DNA from: an uncultured Chthonomonas sp.
GTDB lineage: Bacteria; Armatimonadota; Chthonomonadetes; Chthonomonadales; CAJBBX01
Reading direction: 5' to 3'
Length of the DNA stretch: 53,938 nt
NCBI GenBank assembly: GCA_903885605.1
Contig: CAISJD010000200.1
Coordinates: 1-53,938, forward strand
The notes below the pieces were generated by a model, which saw nothing but the letters and a program-made list of their open reading frames with translations, searched no databases and was not told the origin of the DNA. Both the position numbers and the translations under genes were made by a program. Below, one piece after another: positions 17,161 to 25,112 of the stretch; within the stretch, counting starts at the first letter, position 1, and every line of letters begins with the position of its first letter.

Positions 17161-18192
17161 CTACAGGCCGAGGTCGGCGAGCGAGCGGGCGTCCAGGAGC
17201 TCCACGCCCATGGTCGCTGCCTCATCGCTGCCCAGCGCATCGACCTTGGCGATCTGGTCCGGTGTGAGAGCCCCGAACCGTCGCTCAAGCTGCAGCAGCA
17301 GTAGGTCCTTGAAAGCCTCCGCGCGGCCCTCCTCGCGGCCTTCGAGGCGGCCGAGCTTGCGGCCCTGGGCCACGAGTACCTGTGCATCCGTCATTGCCAT
17401 CTCGTCAAACTCCTCTCTTTGCTCCGACTCTGCGGCCTCCGTTAACGCACTATAGAGGTCCGGCCGCTCGTCCGACTTGCGCAGGTGGCGAACCAGCAGG
17501 AGCAGGTAGTGCGCGGCTCGGCGCCATTCTGCCCTCTGCTCGGCAGGCAGCTTCCCAAGCTCGCTCATGGCCGCCACTAACGCCTCGCGCAACTCCTCGG
17601 GAGGCGCCTTGGCCACTTGCAGTGTGCGCAGGACGGCGCCGAGCGCCGATCCCTGCAGCTGGTCAGGGCCGAGGCCCGCCAGGCTCACAAACAGCGTGTC
17701 GAACTGAGGCACAAACCTCCGAAGCGGCTGCGGAACCTCCATGATGGAGGCCAAGTCCGGTACTCTCGGCCAGCGCCGTTTGCCCGTATAGAACACGATG
17801 GGCACAATCGCGGCCGGCTTCCGTTGCGTCGCAGCGATGCGGGCCGTATCCCAGGCCTCCCGCTGCGTGTCCCACACCTGAATCATATACGACAGCAGCC
17901 GCAGACCCATCTGCCGGTCAGGTCGCGATTGGTGCTCCACCAGCACATAGACCCAGACCTCCGATCCACCGGACCGGAACGGCACGCGGTAGAGCAGGTC
18001 AGCCTCCTGCTTGTGCAGGTTGGCCGGCACGAACGATCGGTTCACACGCTGGGCCCGGTCGAACTCCAGGCAGTCCGCCACGTCTCGCGCCGCCATGGCC
18101 ACCAGCGAGCGCAGGTTGGCAGGCGAACCCAGAAGCCAGATCGTACCCCGGTCGGCAAACTCGCGGATCGGCGCGTCGTCCTGCTGTGTCAT
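17161..18192 (-). CDS. Rpn/YhgA-type PD-(D/E)XK nuclease (putative transposase family) with C-terminal DUF4351-like tail
   Basis: 343 residues. The N-terminal half has the Rpn/Transposase_31 nuclease core: EADLLYRV with Asp65, then VYVLVEHQSRPD with Glu86 and Gln88 in the D...ExQ arrangement. Rpn proteins cleave DNA and raise recA-independent recombination. A helical region is followed by a charged linker, GRKLGRLEGREEGRAEAF, and a C-terminal domain ending SDEAATMGVELLDARSLADLGL. The gene at the right edge of the window is a clear paralogue that shares this tail. AGGAG precedes ATG 18192, and a GATAAT box lies at 18217-18222. It is divergent from the permease gene. A stand-alone defence or recombination role is possible but not shown. 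Confidence 0.85.
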   Translation of the reverse strand: MTQQDDAPIREFADRGTIWLLGSPANLRSLVAMAARDVADCLEFDRAQRVNRSFVPANLHKQEADLLYRVPFRSGGSEVWVYVLVEHQSRPDRQMGLRLLSYMIQVWDTQREAWDTARIAATQRKPAAIVPIVFYTGKRRWPRVPDLASIMEVPQPLRRFVPQFDTLFVSLAGLGPDQLQGSALGAVLRTLQVAKAPPEELREALVAAMSELGKLPAEQRAEWRRAAHYLLLLVRHLRKSDERPDLYSALTEAAESEQREEFDEMAMTDAQVLVAQGRKLGRLEGREEGRAEAFKDLLLLQLERRFGALTPDQIAKVDALGSDEAATMGVELLDARSLADLGL

Positions 18193-18216
18193 AGCCGCTC
18201 ATCTCCTACCAGCATA

Positions 18217-18278
18217 TTATCCGGTATGCCGCCGGCTTGGTACACGCCGACCCCGCCTCGGCGCAAGCGTGGCATAAT
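18217..18278. promoter_or_regulatory. Divergent promoter region between the Rpn nuclease and the permease
   Basis: A minus-strand GATAAT box (18222-18217) faces the nuclease. A plus-strand CATAAT box (18273-18278) faces the permease. Neither has an obvious -35 at 16-18 nt, so both are -10 calls. Confidence 0.4.
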
Positions 18279-18341
18279 GTGCGCGTCGACCGGCCCGATG
18301 GGGCCTGCGAACACCAAACGAAACCAGGCCAGGCTCACACC

Positions 18342-19214
18342 GTGGATATAGCCCTAGAATCACTCATTGATACGCTCAAGGCACTGCCCCTGCTCTTGCC
18401 GGCTTTCGTGCTGCTGGAGTGGCTGGAGCATCGGCGCCGCACAGGCGCTCCGGGCTGGCTCGACCGCATGCAGGCCAGTGGCCCTGTGGCCGGAGCACTG
18501 CTCGGCGCTGTGCCCCAGTGCGGCATCTCCGCCGTGGCCGCCGCCGCCTATGCCCGGCGCACCGTCACCGCAGGGACGTTGCTGGCCGTCTTCATCTCCA
18601 CGAGCGACGAGGCGGTGCCGGTACTGATGGCCCATCCGCACCTCTATGCAGCCATGCTCGCCTTGGTCGGAGCCAAGGCGCTCCTGGCCGTGGCGGCGGG
18701 TTACGGCCACGATGCCGTGACGCGCGCGCGGCGGGCCGTGACGCCGGACGCGGACAAGGAGGCCTGCGAGGAGGGCCACCACCACCACGCGTGCGGCCAT
18801 GAGGGACTTTGCCTGACGCCTGGCTGGCCCATGCTGCTCTGCGCCCTGAACCGCACGGCCCAGGTGGCGCTCTTCCTATGGGTCAGCAGCTTTGCCATTG
18901 GGACGGCCATGGACTCGGCGGGCCCGGCCGCGGTCGACCGCTTCCTGCTCCATGGCTCGATCCTGCAGCCCGCGCTGGCAGGACTGGTGGGGCTGATCCC
19001 CCACTGCGCATCATCCGTGGCCATCACGGACCAGTTCATCCGCGGGCATCTCACGTTCGGCGCCGCGCTGGCAGGACTCGGCACGGCAGCCGGCATCGGC
19101 GGGCTGATCCTCTTTCGCGACAACCGACCCCTGCGCGACAGCCTCCGCATCACCCTCCTGCTCTACCTCATCAGCGTCGCGGCGGGCACCATCACGCAGC
19201 TAGCCATGCGGTAG
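18342..19214 (+). CDS. ArsP_2-family putative metal/metalloid permease
   Basis: 290 residues from GTG 18342. The protein has about eight to ten hydrophobic segments. The first repeat begins ESLIDTLKALPLLLPAFVLLEWLEH and then GALLGAVPQCGISAVAAAAYARR with FISTSDEAVPVL. The second repeat has LVGLIPHCASSVAITDQFI. The duplicated P-(Q/H)-C motifs and STSDE are the signature of the 'putative, 10TM heavy-metal exporter' family (ArsP_2). A cytoplasmic loop between the halves is His/Cys-rich (EEGHHHHACGHEGLC, about residues 145-160) and probably binds metal. The start is not strong: no good Shine-Dalgarno site, and 18237 in the same frame is possible but lies before the -10 box. Substrate is inference. 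Confidence 0.82.
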   Translation: MDIALESLIDTLKALPLLLPAFVLLEWLEHRRRTGAPGWLDRMQASGPVAGALLGAVPQCGISAVAAAAYARRTVTAGTLLAVFISTSDEAVPVLMAHPHLYAAMLALVGAKALLAVAAGYGHDAVTRARRAVTPDADKEACEEGHHHHACGHEGLCLTPGWPMLLCALNRTAQVALFLWVSSFAIGTAMDSAGPAAVDRFLLHGSILQPALAGLVGLIPHCASSVAITDQFIRGHLTFGAALAGLGTAAGIGGLILFRDNRPLRDSLRITLLLYLISVAAGTITQLAMR

Positions 19215-19217
19215 CGG

Positions 19218-19249
19218 TTCCGCACATACGACGGCGAGGCTGTGCGGAA
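19218..19249. repeat. 9-bp inverted repeat TTCCGCACA / TGTGCGGAA
   Basis: Perfect 9-bp arms at 19218-19226 and 19241-19249 surround a 14-nt loop just after the permease stop. A third copy of TTCCGCACA is at 19321-19329. No T-run follows the hairpin, so it is not a classical terminator. I see no gene in the convergent gap 19215-19503. Confidence 0.4.
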
Positions 19250-19503
19250 ATCGGTCTCGGCGTCGCGTAACTGCCCCTCAGGGCATGGGATCGCCGGAGC
19301 GGCTTGCATAGCGAGGATTGTTCCGCACACGCCTTCGCCGCACGAGCCACGCTCAGAACGCACAAACGCAACCCCCTCACCGTCTTCACCACAAGGCTAT
19401 AGAGTCTCTTAACGTCAACGGCCTACGGCAAGGCCCTGCACACGGAGTGGGTCGGGAAGAGACAAACGTCTGATCCCGGCCCGGTTGCTCATACGGTCGA
19501 CGC

Positions 19504-21969
19504 CTACTCGACGAGGAAGCGATGCGGCTTGCCGTCGGTCTGGTAGAGGAAGACCGAGCCGAAGGTGCCGTCAGGCAACACGGTGGTCTGGTATCCGTCC
19601 GTTTGACCCGGCTGCGAGTGCGGGACAAGCTGCTTGCCGCTATCGATGCAGTACAGGCGCAGGCCGGAGTAGCTCCTGGCTCCCTCCACGATGATGGGGA
19701 TGCGATCGAAGCCCCCGGTCACGGTGAACTGCGCCTTGCCCGACGCGTCGAGGCGTACGCGGGTCGGGAAGTCCGCCACCTTCTTACCGTGCACCACGGA
19801 CGTGAGGCGCGGGGCGTTGGCTCCGAAGTCGAACGTGGCCTTGCGGGCGGGTAGCGGGTCCTGCGGCGCAGGGCCGCCGTAGGGCATCAGGAAGAGGTCT
19901 GCCTCAATCCAATCGCCTGCCCGTATCCTCTTGGCTTCAGTAGCGGGCGCCAGCGAGAGCACCGTGTCGCCGGGCTTCCGCATGGGACCGCGCGCGCCGT
20001 AGCCCACCACCGTCATGCCGGGCCGCACGGGCTTGCCGGAGAGCTTGCCGCTGAAGTTGCGCACGACGAACGCATTGGCTCCCTGCCTGTGCGGGTAGAC
20101 CACCATGTAGCCGTTGGGCGACGGGATCGGTTCAGCCGCCGTGGTCGGCGTGCCGTCGAAGCGGATGTCGAAGACCTTCGGTTCGCCCTCAGACCCGCCG
20201 CCGGCCGCCTTGTCGTAGCGCATGCCCTGCACCCAGCTGGCAGCGTTCAGGAGCAGCACGTTGCGGGCCGGGTCGTCTTCGTAGACGCCCACATCCTTCA
20301 GGAAGTCCACGCGCAGGCGGATGAAGTTCCGTAGCTCGTCCGATGCCGGTAGCTCGAAGACATCGGCGGTGACGCGGGCCGAGCCGTCGTCCATCAGGTA
20401 GTGCATGCTCATATCGGCCCAGTTGGGGCCTGTGCTGCGGAACGCGGTGCCGGTGTACTCGGCGTAGTGCCACTTGCCCGCGGCGTCCCGGTACCGCAGG
20501 AAGCTGTGCCCGGCCACGTTGTCGTGCTGCGGCTGGCTGGACCAGTAGGGCTGGCTCATGCCCCGGAAGTCGGCGATGCTCACGCCCGGCAGGCCCGCGA
20601 AGTTGAACGGCACGTAGCAGGTGGTCTCCGTGACGCCGGTGGACATGTGATAGTAGTCCATCCAGGCGCCCAGCGACGAGAACTGCTTCAGCGGCTTGCT
20701 GCCCCAGTTCTGGTAGAGGTGGAGGCTCGTCATACGGCGCGTCTCGCGTGGCTTCAGGTGGATCGGGAAGAAGGTCTCCGAGAACGGGATATCGGTGGGG
20801 TTGTAGAACGGCTCCTCGATCTCACCTGCGAAGTTCTTGGATATCTGCACCGTGATCGGTAGGGGATCGCCACGTTGGTCGAGCAGGATGCCGCACTCCA
20901 CGGCTCCGGGGCTCACGTTCGTGTCGTGCATGACGTAGACCTTGCGCGGCAGGCCGTCGTTGGTGATGGAGAAGGTGGCGACCTCGTAGTCGTTCGGGTT
21001 GGCGAAGTGGTGGTTGAAGCCGCCCGGCGTGGAGGTCCGCACGGTGTAGCAGCCACGCACCGGGTCGTAGCCCAGCGCGCGGCCCGATGAGGCCTTCAAC
21101 GCCGATGCCGGTAGCGGCCGGAGCTCCGCCTGCAGCCGCCGTGCGGCCGACGGGCCCTGAACCGGGATGAACGCGCAATGGAGCGTGTGCTGCGAGCCCT
21201 TGGCCCACGAGCCCGATGCCCCGAGCGCCATGTGGACCGCGACCCGGTTGCCCGCGCCGCCCTCCACCGATGCCGCGGAGCCCGGCGCGGGGAAGAAGAG
21301 CGCGCCCAGCGTGCGGTTCGGGGCGTCCCCGATGACGACGGCGCTCTCCGGCCCAGGCGCGCCCGCCGGCCCGAAGCGCTGGAGCGCCGCGCCGTGCGCC
21401 AGGTTGAAGACCAGGGCCGTGTCGCGCACCTCGACGTCGCCAGTGACGTGCAGGATGACGCTGATGTGCACCTTCTCCGGGTAGCTGGTGAAGACCACCT
21501 CGCCCTTGATGGGGAGCGCCTTGCCTCCGGCATCGGCCAACAGAACGTCGAGCCAGTGCGTTTCGATGGTGTAGGGCCCGCGCCGGTAGATGTTCACGCG
21601 GGACGGTTGACGCGCGTTGAGGCTGGTGCAGGCGGCTCCGTCGGCGGTGGTCAGGCTCAGGTAGGCCCCGTCGCCGGTGAGCATATCCCCGACGCCGGGC
21701 GCCGAGAGCGATCGGATGCGGCTGCCGCGAGCGCCCTTGAAGTCCAGCGCGAGCCGGTACTCCTGGGTCACGACCTCCAGCGCCGAGCGGCCGGCGTCGA
21801 CGTAGCGCGCCTCGATCTTCGGCCGCCGGCTCAGGGGCTGGGCGCGGAAGTCCTCGGCCCATGCCGCCGCCACCGGGTCCGTCGCCGGCTCGGCGAGCGT
21901 TCGGCCGGCCGCGCAGAGCCCCGCGCACACCGCCGCCGCGAGTACCATCGACTGCTTCCAGTGCCTCAT
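19504..21969 (-). CDS. Large secreted protein of unknown family
   Basis: 821 residues. A signal peptide (MRHWKQSMVLAAAVCAGLCAAGRTLA) ends near residue 26. I do not recognise a family. The composition and spacing of strands suggest beta-sandwich modules, and no transmembrane segment follows the signal. The middle has His/Tyr/Trp-rich stretches such as NWADMSMHYLMDDGSARV and HYAEYTGTAFRSTGPNW that could line a carbohydrate site. The C-terminal fifth looks like a small beta domain. Its company (beta-helix, DUF4838 and glycoside hydrolase genes) suggests extracellular polysaccharide work. AGGGGGAG precedes ATG 21969 at about 7 nt. It is divergent from serS. Coding status is firm; function is unknown. 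Confidence 0.85.
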   Translation of the reverse strand: MRHWKQSMVLAAAVCAGLCAAGRTLAEPATDPVAAAWAEDFRAQPLSRRPKIEARYVDAGRSALEVVTQEYRLALDFKGARGSRIRSLSAPGVGDMLTGDGAYLSLTTADGAACTSLNARQPSRVNIYRRGPYTIETHWLDVLLADAGGKALPIKGEVVFTSYPEKVHISVILHVTGDVEVRDTALVFNLAHGAALQRFGPAGAPGPESAVVIGDAPNRTLGALFFPAPGSAASVEGGAGNRVAVHMALGASGSWAKGSQHTLHCAFIPVQGPSAARRLQAELRPLPASALKASSGRALGYDPVRGCYTVRTSTPGGFNHHFANPNDYEVATFSITNDGLPRKVYVMHDTNVSPGAVECGILLDQRGDPLPITVQISKNFAGEIEEPFYNPTDIPFSETFFPIHLKPRETRRMTSLHLYQNWGSKPLKQFSSLGAWMDYYHMSTGVTETTCYVPFNFAGLPGVSIADFRGMSQPYWSSQPQHDNVAGHSFLRYRDAAGKWHYAEYTGTAFRSTGPNWADMSMHYLMDDGSARVTADVFELPASDELRNFIRLRVDFLKDVGVYEDDPARNVLLLNAASWVQGMRYDKAAGGGSEGEPKVFDIRFDGTPTTAAEPIPSPNGYMVVYPHRQGANAFVVRNFSGKLSGKPVRPGMTVVGYGARGPMRKPGDTVLSLAPATEAKRIRAGDWIEADLFLMPYGGPAPQDPLPARKATFDFGANAPRLTSVVHGKKVADFPTRVRLDASGKAQFTVTGGFDRIPIIVEGARSYSGLRLYCIDSGKQLVPHSQPGQTDGYQTTVLPDGTFGSVFLYQTDGKPHRFLVE

Positions 21970-22040
21970 GTTTGGCTCCCCCTTGTAGCGTCAGTCTACC
22001 GAACCGGCCGCAAGCCGGGCATGGCGCCGCGCCGGTGGGC

Positions 22041-22046
22041 CATAAT
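22041..22046 (+). promoter_or_regulatory. -10 box CATAAT for serS
   Basis: CATAAT 33 nt before the serS ATG. The leader then carries AGGAGG at 22067-22072. No clear -35 is visible. The same CATAAT box appears before other genes in this window. Confidence 0.45.
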
Positions 22047-22079
22047 AGGGCAACGCGACTGCGCTGAGGAGGTTCCGCC

Positions 22080-23363
22080 ATGCTCGATATCCGACTGATC
22101 CGTGAGCAACCCGACCAGGTGAAGGCCGGTCTGGCATCGCTGGGCGCCGACCCGGCCCTGGTGGATCAAGTCCTCTCGCTGGACGAGGATCGGCGGCGCA
22201 CCGAGGGTGAGGTCAGCGAGATGCGCGCCCGGCGCAACAGCGGCTCGAAGGAGATCGGCAAAGCCAGGGACAACGAGCAGCGCGAGGCCATGAAGGCCGA
22301 AATGCGCGCCCTTGGCGACGAGATCTCCGCCGGTGAAGCGCGCCTGAAGCAGGCCGAGGCCGACCAGCAGACGCTCCTGCTCAACATCCCCAACCTGCCC
22401 CTGGCCAACGTGCCCGTGGGCGCCGACGACCGCGAGAACATCGTGGTGCGCAACGTGGGCGAGCCCCGCGCCTTCGACTTCACGCCGAAGCCCCACTGGG
22501 AGCTGGGCGCGGCCCTGGGCATCCTGGACATCGAGCGGGGCACCAAGATCAGCGGCTCGCGCTTCTACGTGCTCAAGGGGGCCGGCGCCGCCCTGCAGCG
22601 CGCCCTCATCGCCTTCATGTTGGACCTGCACGTCCGCAAGCACGGCTACACCGAGATCTACCCGCCGGCCGTGGTCAAGGAGCAGTGCCTCGTCGGCACC
22701 GGCAACCTGCCCAAGTTCGGCGACAACCTCTACCGTGACATCGAGGAGGACCTCTGGCTCATCCCCACCGCCGAGGTGCCCATCACCAACCTCCACCGCG
22801 AGGAGATCCTCGACGGCGCGCAGCTGCCCATCAAGTACGTGGCCTACTCGCCCTGCTTCCGCCGCGAGCAGATGTCCGCCGGCCGCGACGTCCGGGGCAT
22901 CAAGCGCGGCCACCAGTTCGACAAGGTGGAGATGGTAAAGTTCGTCACGCCGGAGACCTCCGAGGCTGAGCTGGCCGCCCTGGTTGACAACGCCGAGGAC
23001 GTGTGCCGCGAGCTGGGCCTGGCGCACCGCGTCATCCAGATGTGCACCGGCGACCTCTCCTTCGTGGCGGCCGTGAAGTACGACGTGGAGCTCTGGGCGC
23101 CCGCTTGCGGCGACAACGGCGGCGAGTGGCTGGAGGTCTCGAGCTGCTCCTGCTTCACCGACTACCAGGCCCGCCGTGCCGGCATCCGCTACCGCCCGGC
23201 GCCCGGCGCCAAGCCCGAGTTCGTCCACACGCTCAACGGTTCCGGCCTGGCCCTGCCCCGCACGCTCATCGCCGTCATGGAGAACTACCAGAACGAGGAC
23301 GGCAGCATCACGATCCCCGAGCCGCTGCGGCCCTACATGGGCGGTATGGAGAAGATCGGGTAG
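22080..23363 (+). CDS. serS: Seryl-tRNA synthetase
   Basis: 427 residues, full length. It charges tRNA-Ser (and tRNA-Sec). The first ~100 residues form the long coiled-coil arm ([18 protein letters not shown] then a charged helix pair). The class II catalytic core follows, with the [14 protein letters not shown] region, motif 2 in [26 protein letters not shown], and motif 3 in [20 protein letters not shown]. An AGGAGG 7 nt upstream fixes ATG 22080. It is a housekeeping gene wedged between a secreted-protein gene and a toxin-antitoxin pair, convergent with the latter at 13 bp. Confidence 0.97.
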   Translation: MLDIRLIREQPDQVKAGLASLGADPALVDQVLSLDEDRRRTEGEVSEMRARRNSGSKEIGKARDNEQREAMKAEMRALGDEISAGEARLKQAEADQQTLLLNIPNLPLANVPVGADDRENIVVRNVGEPRAFDFTPKPHWELGAALGILDIERGTKISGSRFYVLKGAGAALQRALIAFMLDLHVRKHGYTEIYPPAVVKEQCLVGTGNLPKFGDNLYRDIEEDLWLIPTAEVPITNLHREEILDGAQLPIKYVAYSPCFRREQMSAGRDVRGIKRGHQFDKVEMVKFVTPETSEAELAALVDNAEDVCRELGLAHRVIQMCTGDLSFVAAVKYDVELWAPACGDNGGEWLEVSSCSCFTDYQARRAGIRYRPAPGAKPEFVHTLNGSGLALPRTLIAVMENYQNEDGSITIPEPLRPYMGGMEKIG

Positions 23364-23376
23364 GGGCGACGAACCC

Positions 23377-23754
23377 TCAGCATCGGGGCTTCTCGAAGTA
23401 GCGTACTCCGGGCGGCCCCTCCATATGGTCGTCCTGGGTCAGGAGTGTTGCGCCGTGCCTCCGGGCCGTGGCATAGATCAGGCTGTCGGCCGGCGGAAGT
23501 GGGTACCGTGCGGCCTCCAGCGCCAACGGGATGTCCAGCTCCACGACGGTCCCGGCGTGCATAGCGGCCGCCGCTCCCAGGGCGGCATCCTCGCCCGCCT
23601 CGCGCAGCGCCTTCTTGAACACCTCGTAGACGCTGGTCTCCGGCACCAGGAGATTGTCCGTTTCCTCGATGGCGGATGCGTATAGGTCAGCCTTGGAACT
23701 GCCTGCCGGGTACTCCAGCCAGCCCGACGAGCCCACGACTACCGCGGCGCTCAC
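23377..23754 (-). CDS. PIN-domain toxin homologue lacking its first catalytic Asp
   Basis: 125 residues from GTG 23754. The PIN/VapC framework is plain: SSGWLEY at 9-15, SVYEVFKKAL with the conserved Glu44, PPADSLIYATARRHGATLLTQDD with Asp90 and Asp108/109, and a GVRYF end. The first metal-binding Asp, expected at residue 8 in the usual VVDSSGWLEY, is Gly (codon GGC where GAC would restore it). The helix before Asp90 also looks about four to five residues shorter than in relatives. Both suggest a weakened or dead RNase. The GTG start overlaps the antitoxin stop as GTGA, the normal operon order. Confidence 0.85.
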   Translation of the reverse strand: MSAAVVVGSSGWLEYPAGSSKADLYASAIEETDNLLVPETSVYEVFKKALREAGEDAALGAAAAMHAGTVVELDIPLALEAARYPLPPADSLIYATARRHGATLLTQDDHMEGPPGVRYFEKPRC

Positions 23755-23957
23755 GACCGATCTTCATCGCGCGAGAAGTCGGTATCCAGCGCCGGCAGCG
23801 AGCCGCGCAGGGCCGTCATGGGGCGCACGGGCGCCGGCTCAACTCGGTCACCGTGTCGGAAGACGCGAAACTGCTCGCCGGGCGTCAGGGACATCTCCTC
23901 CCGGACCGCCTGAGGGATCACTACCTGGTACTTTGCCGAGAGGGTGACGGTAGTCAT
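23751..23957 (-). CDS. AbrB/SpoVT-type antitoxin (VapB-like)
   Basis: 68 residues. The sequence begins MTTVTLSAKYQVVIPQAVRE, the swapped-hairpin AbrB DNA-binding domain of VapB/MazE-type antitoxins. The tail (PVRPMTALRGSLPALDTDF) resembles the toxin-binding tail of PIN partners. It precedes and overlaps the PIN gene by 4 bp. A longer reading to 24068 adds a non-conserved N-terminus and is not supported. A short inverted repeat immediately upstream is a candidate self-regulation site. Confidence 0.88.
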   Translation of the reverse strand: MTTVTLSAKYQVVIPQAVREEMSLTPGEQFRVFRHGDRVEPAPVRPMTALRGSLPALDTDFSRDEDRS

Positions 23958-23959
23958 AT

Positions 23960-23973
23960 CGATACCCCTATCG
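23960..23973 (-). promoter_or_regulatory. Candidate AbrB antitoxin operator CGATA-CCCC-TATCG
   Basis: A perfect 5-bp inverted repeat with a 4-bp centre lies just 3 nt upstream of the antitoxin ATG. AbrB-type antitoxins usually repress their own operon by binding such a palindrome. Position supports the call; binding is inference. Confidence 0.45.
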
Positions 23974-24074
23974 TTGAACGGACTGCCGATGCATGAGCTA
24001 ATCGTACTCCATGCCATCAGGATGGGCCGTTGTGAATGGTCCCGGCCTGTCTCGTTCCCTACTCCCACGTCGCT

Positions 24075-24190
24075 GCCGCGCTACGCGCAGGGAACCGGCA
24101 GGGCGCTGTCCGCTCCCTCGCAGGACTCCGAGCTTGCCGCGCCGAACTTGGCCGCATGAACGTCCTTCCCGTATGCGCCATGCTTGCGGC
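24075..24190. repeat. 116-bp direct repeat, copy A (orphan 5' end of the DUF4838 gene)
   Basis: Matches 24997-25112 over 116 bp with four mismatches (offset 922 bp, no gaps). In copy B this sequence holds the leader, start codon and first signal-peptide codons of the DUF4838 gene. Copy A has the same start codon but then runs into unrelated sequence. It ends 1 bp from the end of hepT. Confidence 0.9.
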
Positions 24191-24191
24191 T

Positions 24192-24578
24192 TCAGGCTTC
24201 GAGTTCGGCGGCGATACGCACTACAACCTCGGCGACAGCAGCCGCAATGGTCGGACGATCAAGGTCGGCGTCTGTGGCATCATACGCCTCATATCGGTAC
24301 TGGACAGCGAATGAGCTGAGATGAACGAGCGGCTAGGCGCTGCCGACGTCGGCCCCCAGATCATCGAGAGTGCTGAGCAGGAGGACGAGGTTGTGGCTCA
24401 TCGGCGCGGAGCCGCCGAGATGCTCGATCCAAGCCTTCAGCGCCTTCTCGACGGCCTGCTGGGCATGAAACCCGAACACCTCGACGGCGAAGACATGACG
24501 GTCTGCCATGGCCTGTGTCGCGGCTAAGTCCCTCCGCGCCATCTCGAGGAAGGCGACCGCGCGGTCAGATGCTGCCAT
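24192..24578 (-). pseudogene. HEPN-domain toxin gene (HepT-like) interrupted by an in-frame TAG
   Basis: Codons 1-81 encode a HEPN domain with FHAQQAVEKALKAWIEHLGG and PMSHNLVLLLSTL. Codon 82 is TAG (24335-24333). The same frame then continues for 46 codons as a good HEPN C-terminus, including FAVQYRYEAYD, to a TGA at 24194-24192. The full product would be about 128 residues, the normal size. One base change (for example CAG to TAG) explains the break. HepT is the RNase toxin and MntA its antidote. ATG 24578 overlaps mntA by 14 bp. Possibilities are a disabled toxin, suppressor read-through, or a sequencing error. Confidence 0.8.
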
Positions 24579-24897
24579 ACAGATGCCGCCCCTCGGTGAG
24601 CGCCCGTGAGATGAGGTGCCCACGGACATTGCGCCAGCGGTCTATCTCGCTATGGCTGTACAGCACCAGGTCAGCAGGCATCCGCAGCCTGCCTGCTATG
24701 GCCCAAAGCCGCGCCAACTCATCCCAGCGGCTATCGCCCGGGCCGAACGCCGCGCTCCGTACGACCAGCAAATCCGTGTCCGAATCCTCACGCCCATCGC
24801 CGCGAGCACGCGATCCGAAAAGCACGATGGCCTCCGGCGCGGTCTCTCGAACCACGGCAGACACGAATGCATCTATCAGGACATCCCATTGAGCCAT
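24565..24897 (-). CDS. MNT-type nucleotidyltransferase antitoxin (MntA-like)
   Basis: 110 residues. The minimal nucleotidyltransferase motif is intact: IVLFGSRARGDGREDSDTDLLVV, the GSxARGD...SDxD pattern that binds two metals. In known pairs MntA AMPylates a tyrosine of the HEPN toxin and silences it. It is the first gene of the pair, overlaps hepT by 14 bp, and has its own strong minus-strand promoter. The whole module lies between the two copies of a 116-bp direct repeat. Confidence 0.9.
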   Translation of the reverse strand: MAQWDVLIDAFVSAVVRETAPEAIVLFGSRARGDGREDSDTDLLVVRSAAFGPGDSRWDELARLWAIAGRLRMPADLVLYSHSEIDRWRNVRGHLISRALTEGRHLYGSI

Positions 24898-24940
24898 GGA
24901 CTTGGCGCCTCAGGTTGGTTTGGTAGCGGCTGTCGCCGTG

Positions 24941-24969
24941 AGTATACAGTCGCGTGGCCTGATGGTCAA
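24941..24969 (-). promoter_or_regulatory. Promoter TTGACC-N17-TATACT for mntA-hepT
   Basis: On the minus strand TTGACC (24969-24964) and TATACT (24946-24941) are spaced by 17 nt, close to consensus. The leader to the mntA ATG at 24897 is about 37 nt. Confidence 0.7.
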
Positions 24970-24996
24970 TGGCCCTGCGCCCGGCCTCTGAGTGCG

Positions 24997-25112
24997 GCCG
25001 CGCTACGCGCAGGGAACCGGCAGGGCGCCGTCCGCTCCCTCGCAGGACTCCGACCTTACCGCGCCGAACTTGGCCGCATGAACGCCCTTCCCGTATGCGC
25101 CATGCTTGCGGC
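24997..25112. repeat. 116-bp direct repeat, copy B (functional 5' end of the DUF4838 gene)
   Basis: The partner of 24075-24190, 112 of 116 bases identical. It contains the leader, the ATG at 25078 and the first 11-12 codons of the downstream gene. The 806 bp between the copies hold only the HEPN/MNT module and its promoter. Confidence 0.9.

Noticed and set aside
24036-24314. 92-codon plus-strand frame running through repeat copy A
   Set aside because: Its first half is the orphan copy of the DUF4838 start and the rest is antisense to the hepT 3' end, so it is a by-product of the duplication and not a gene.
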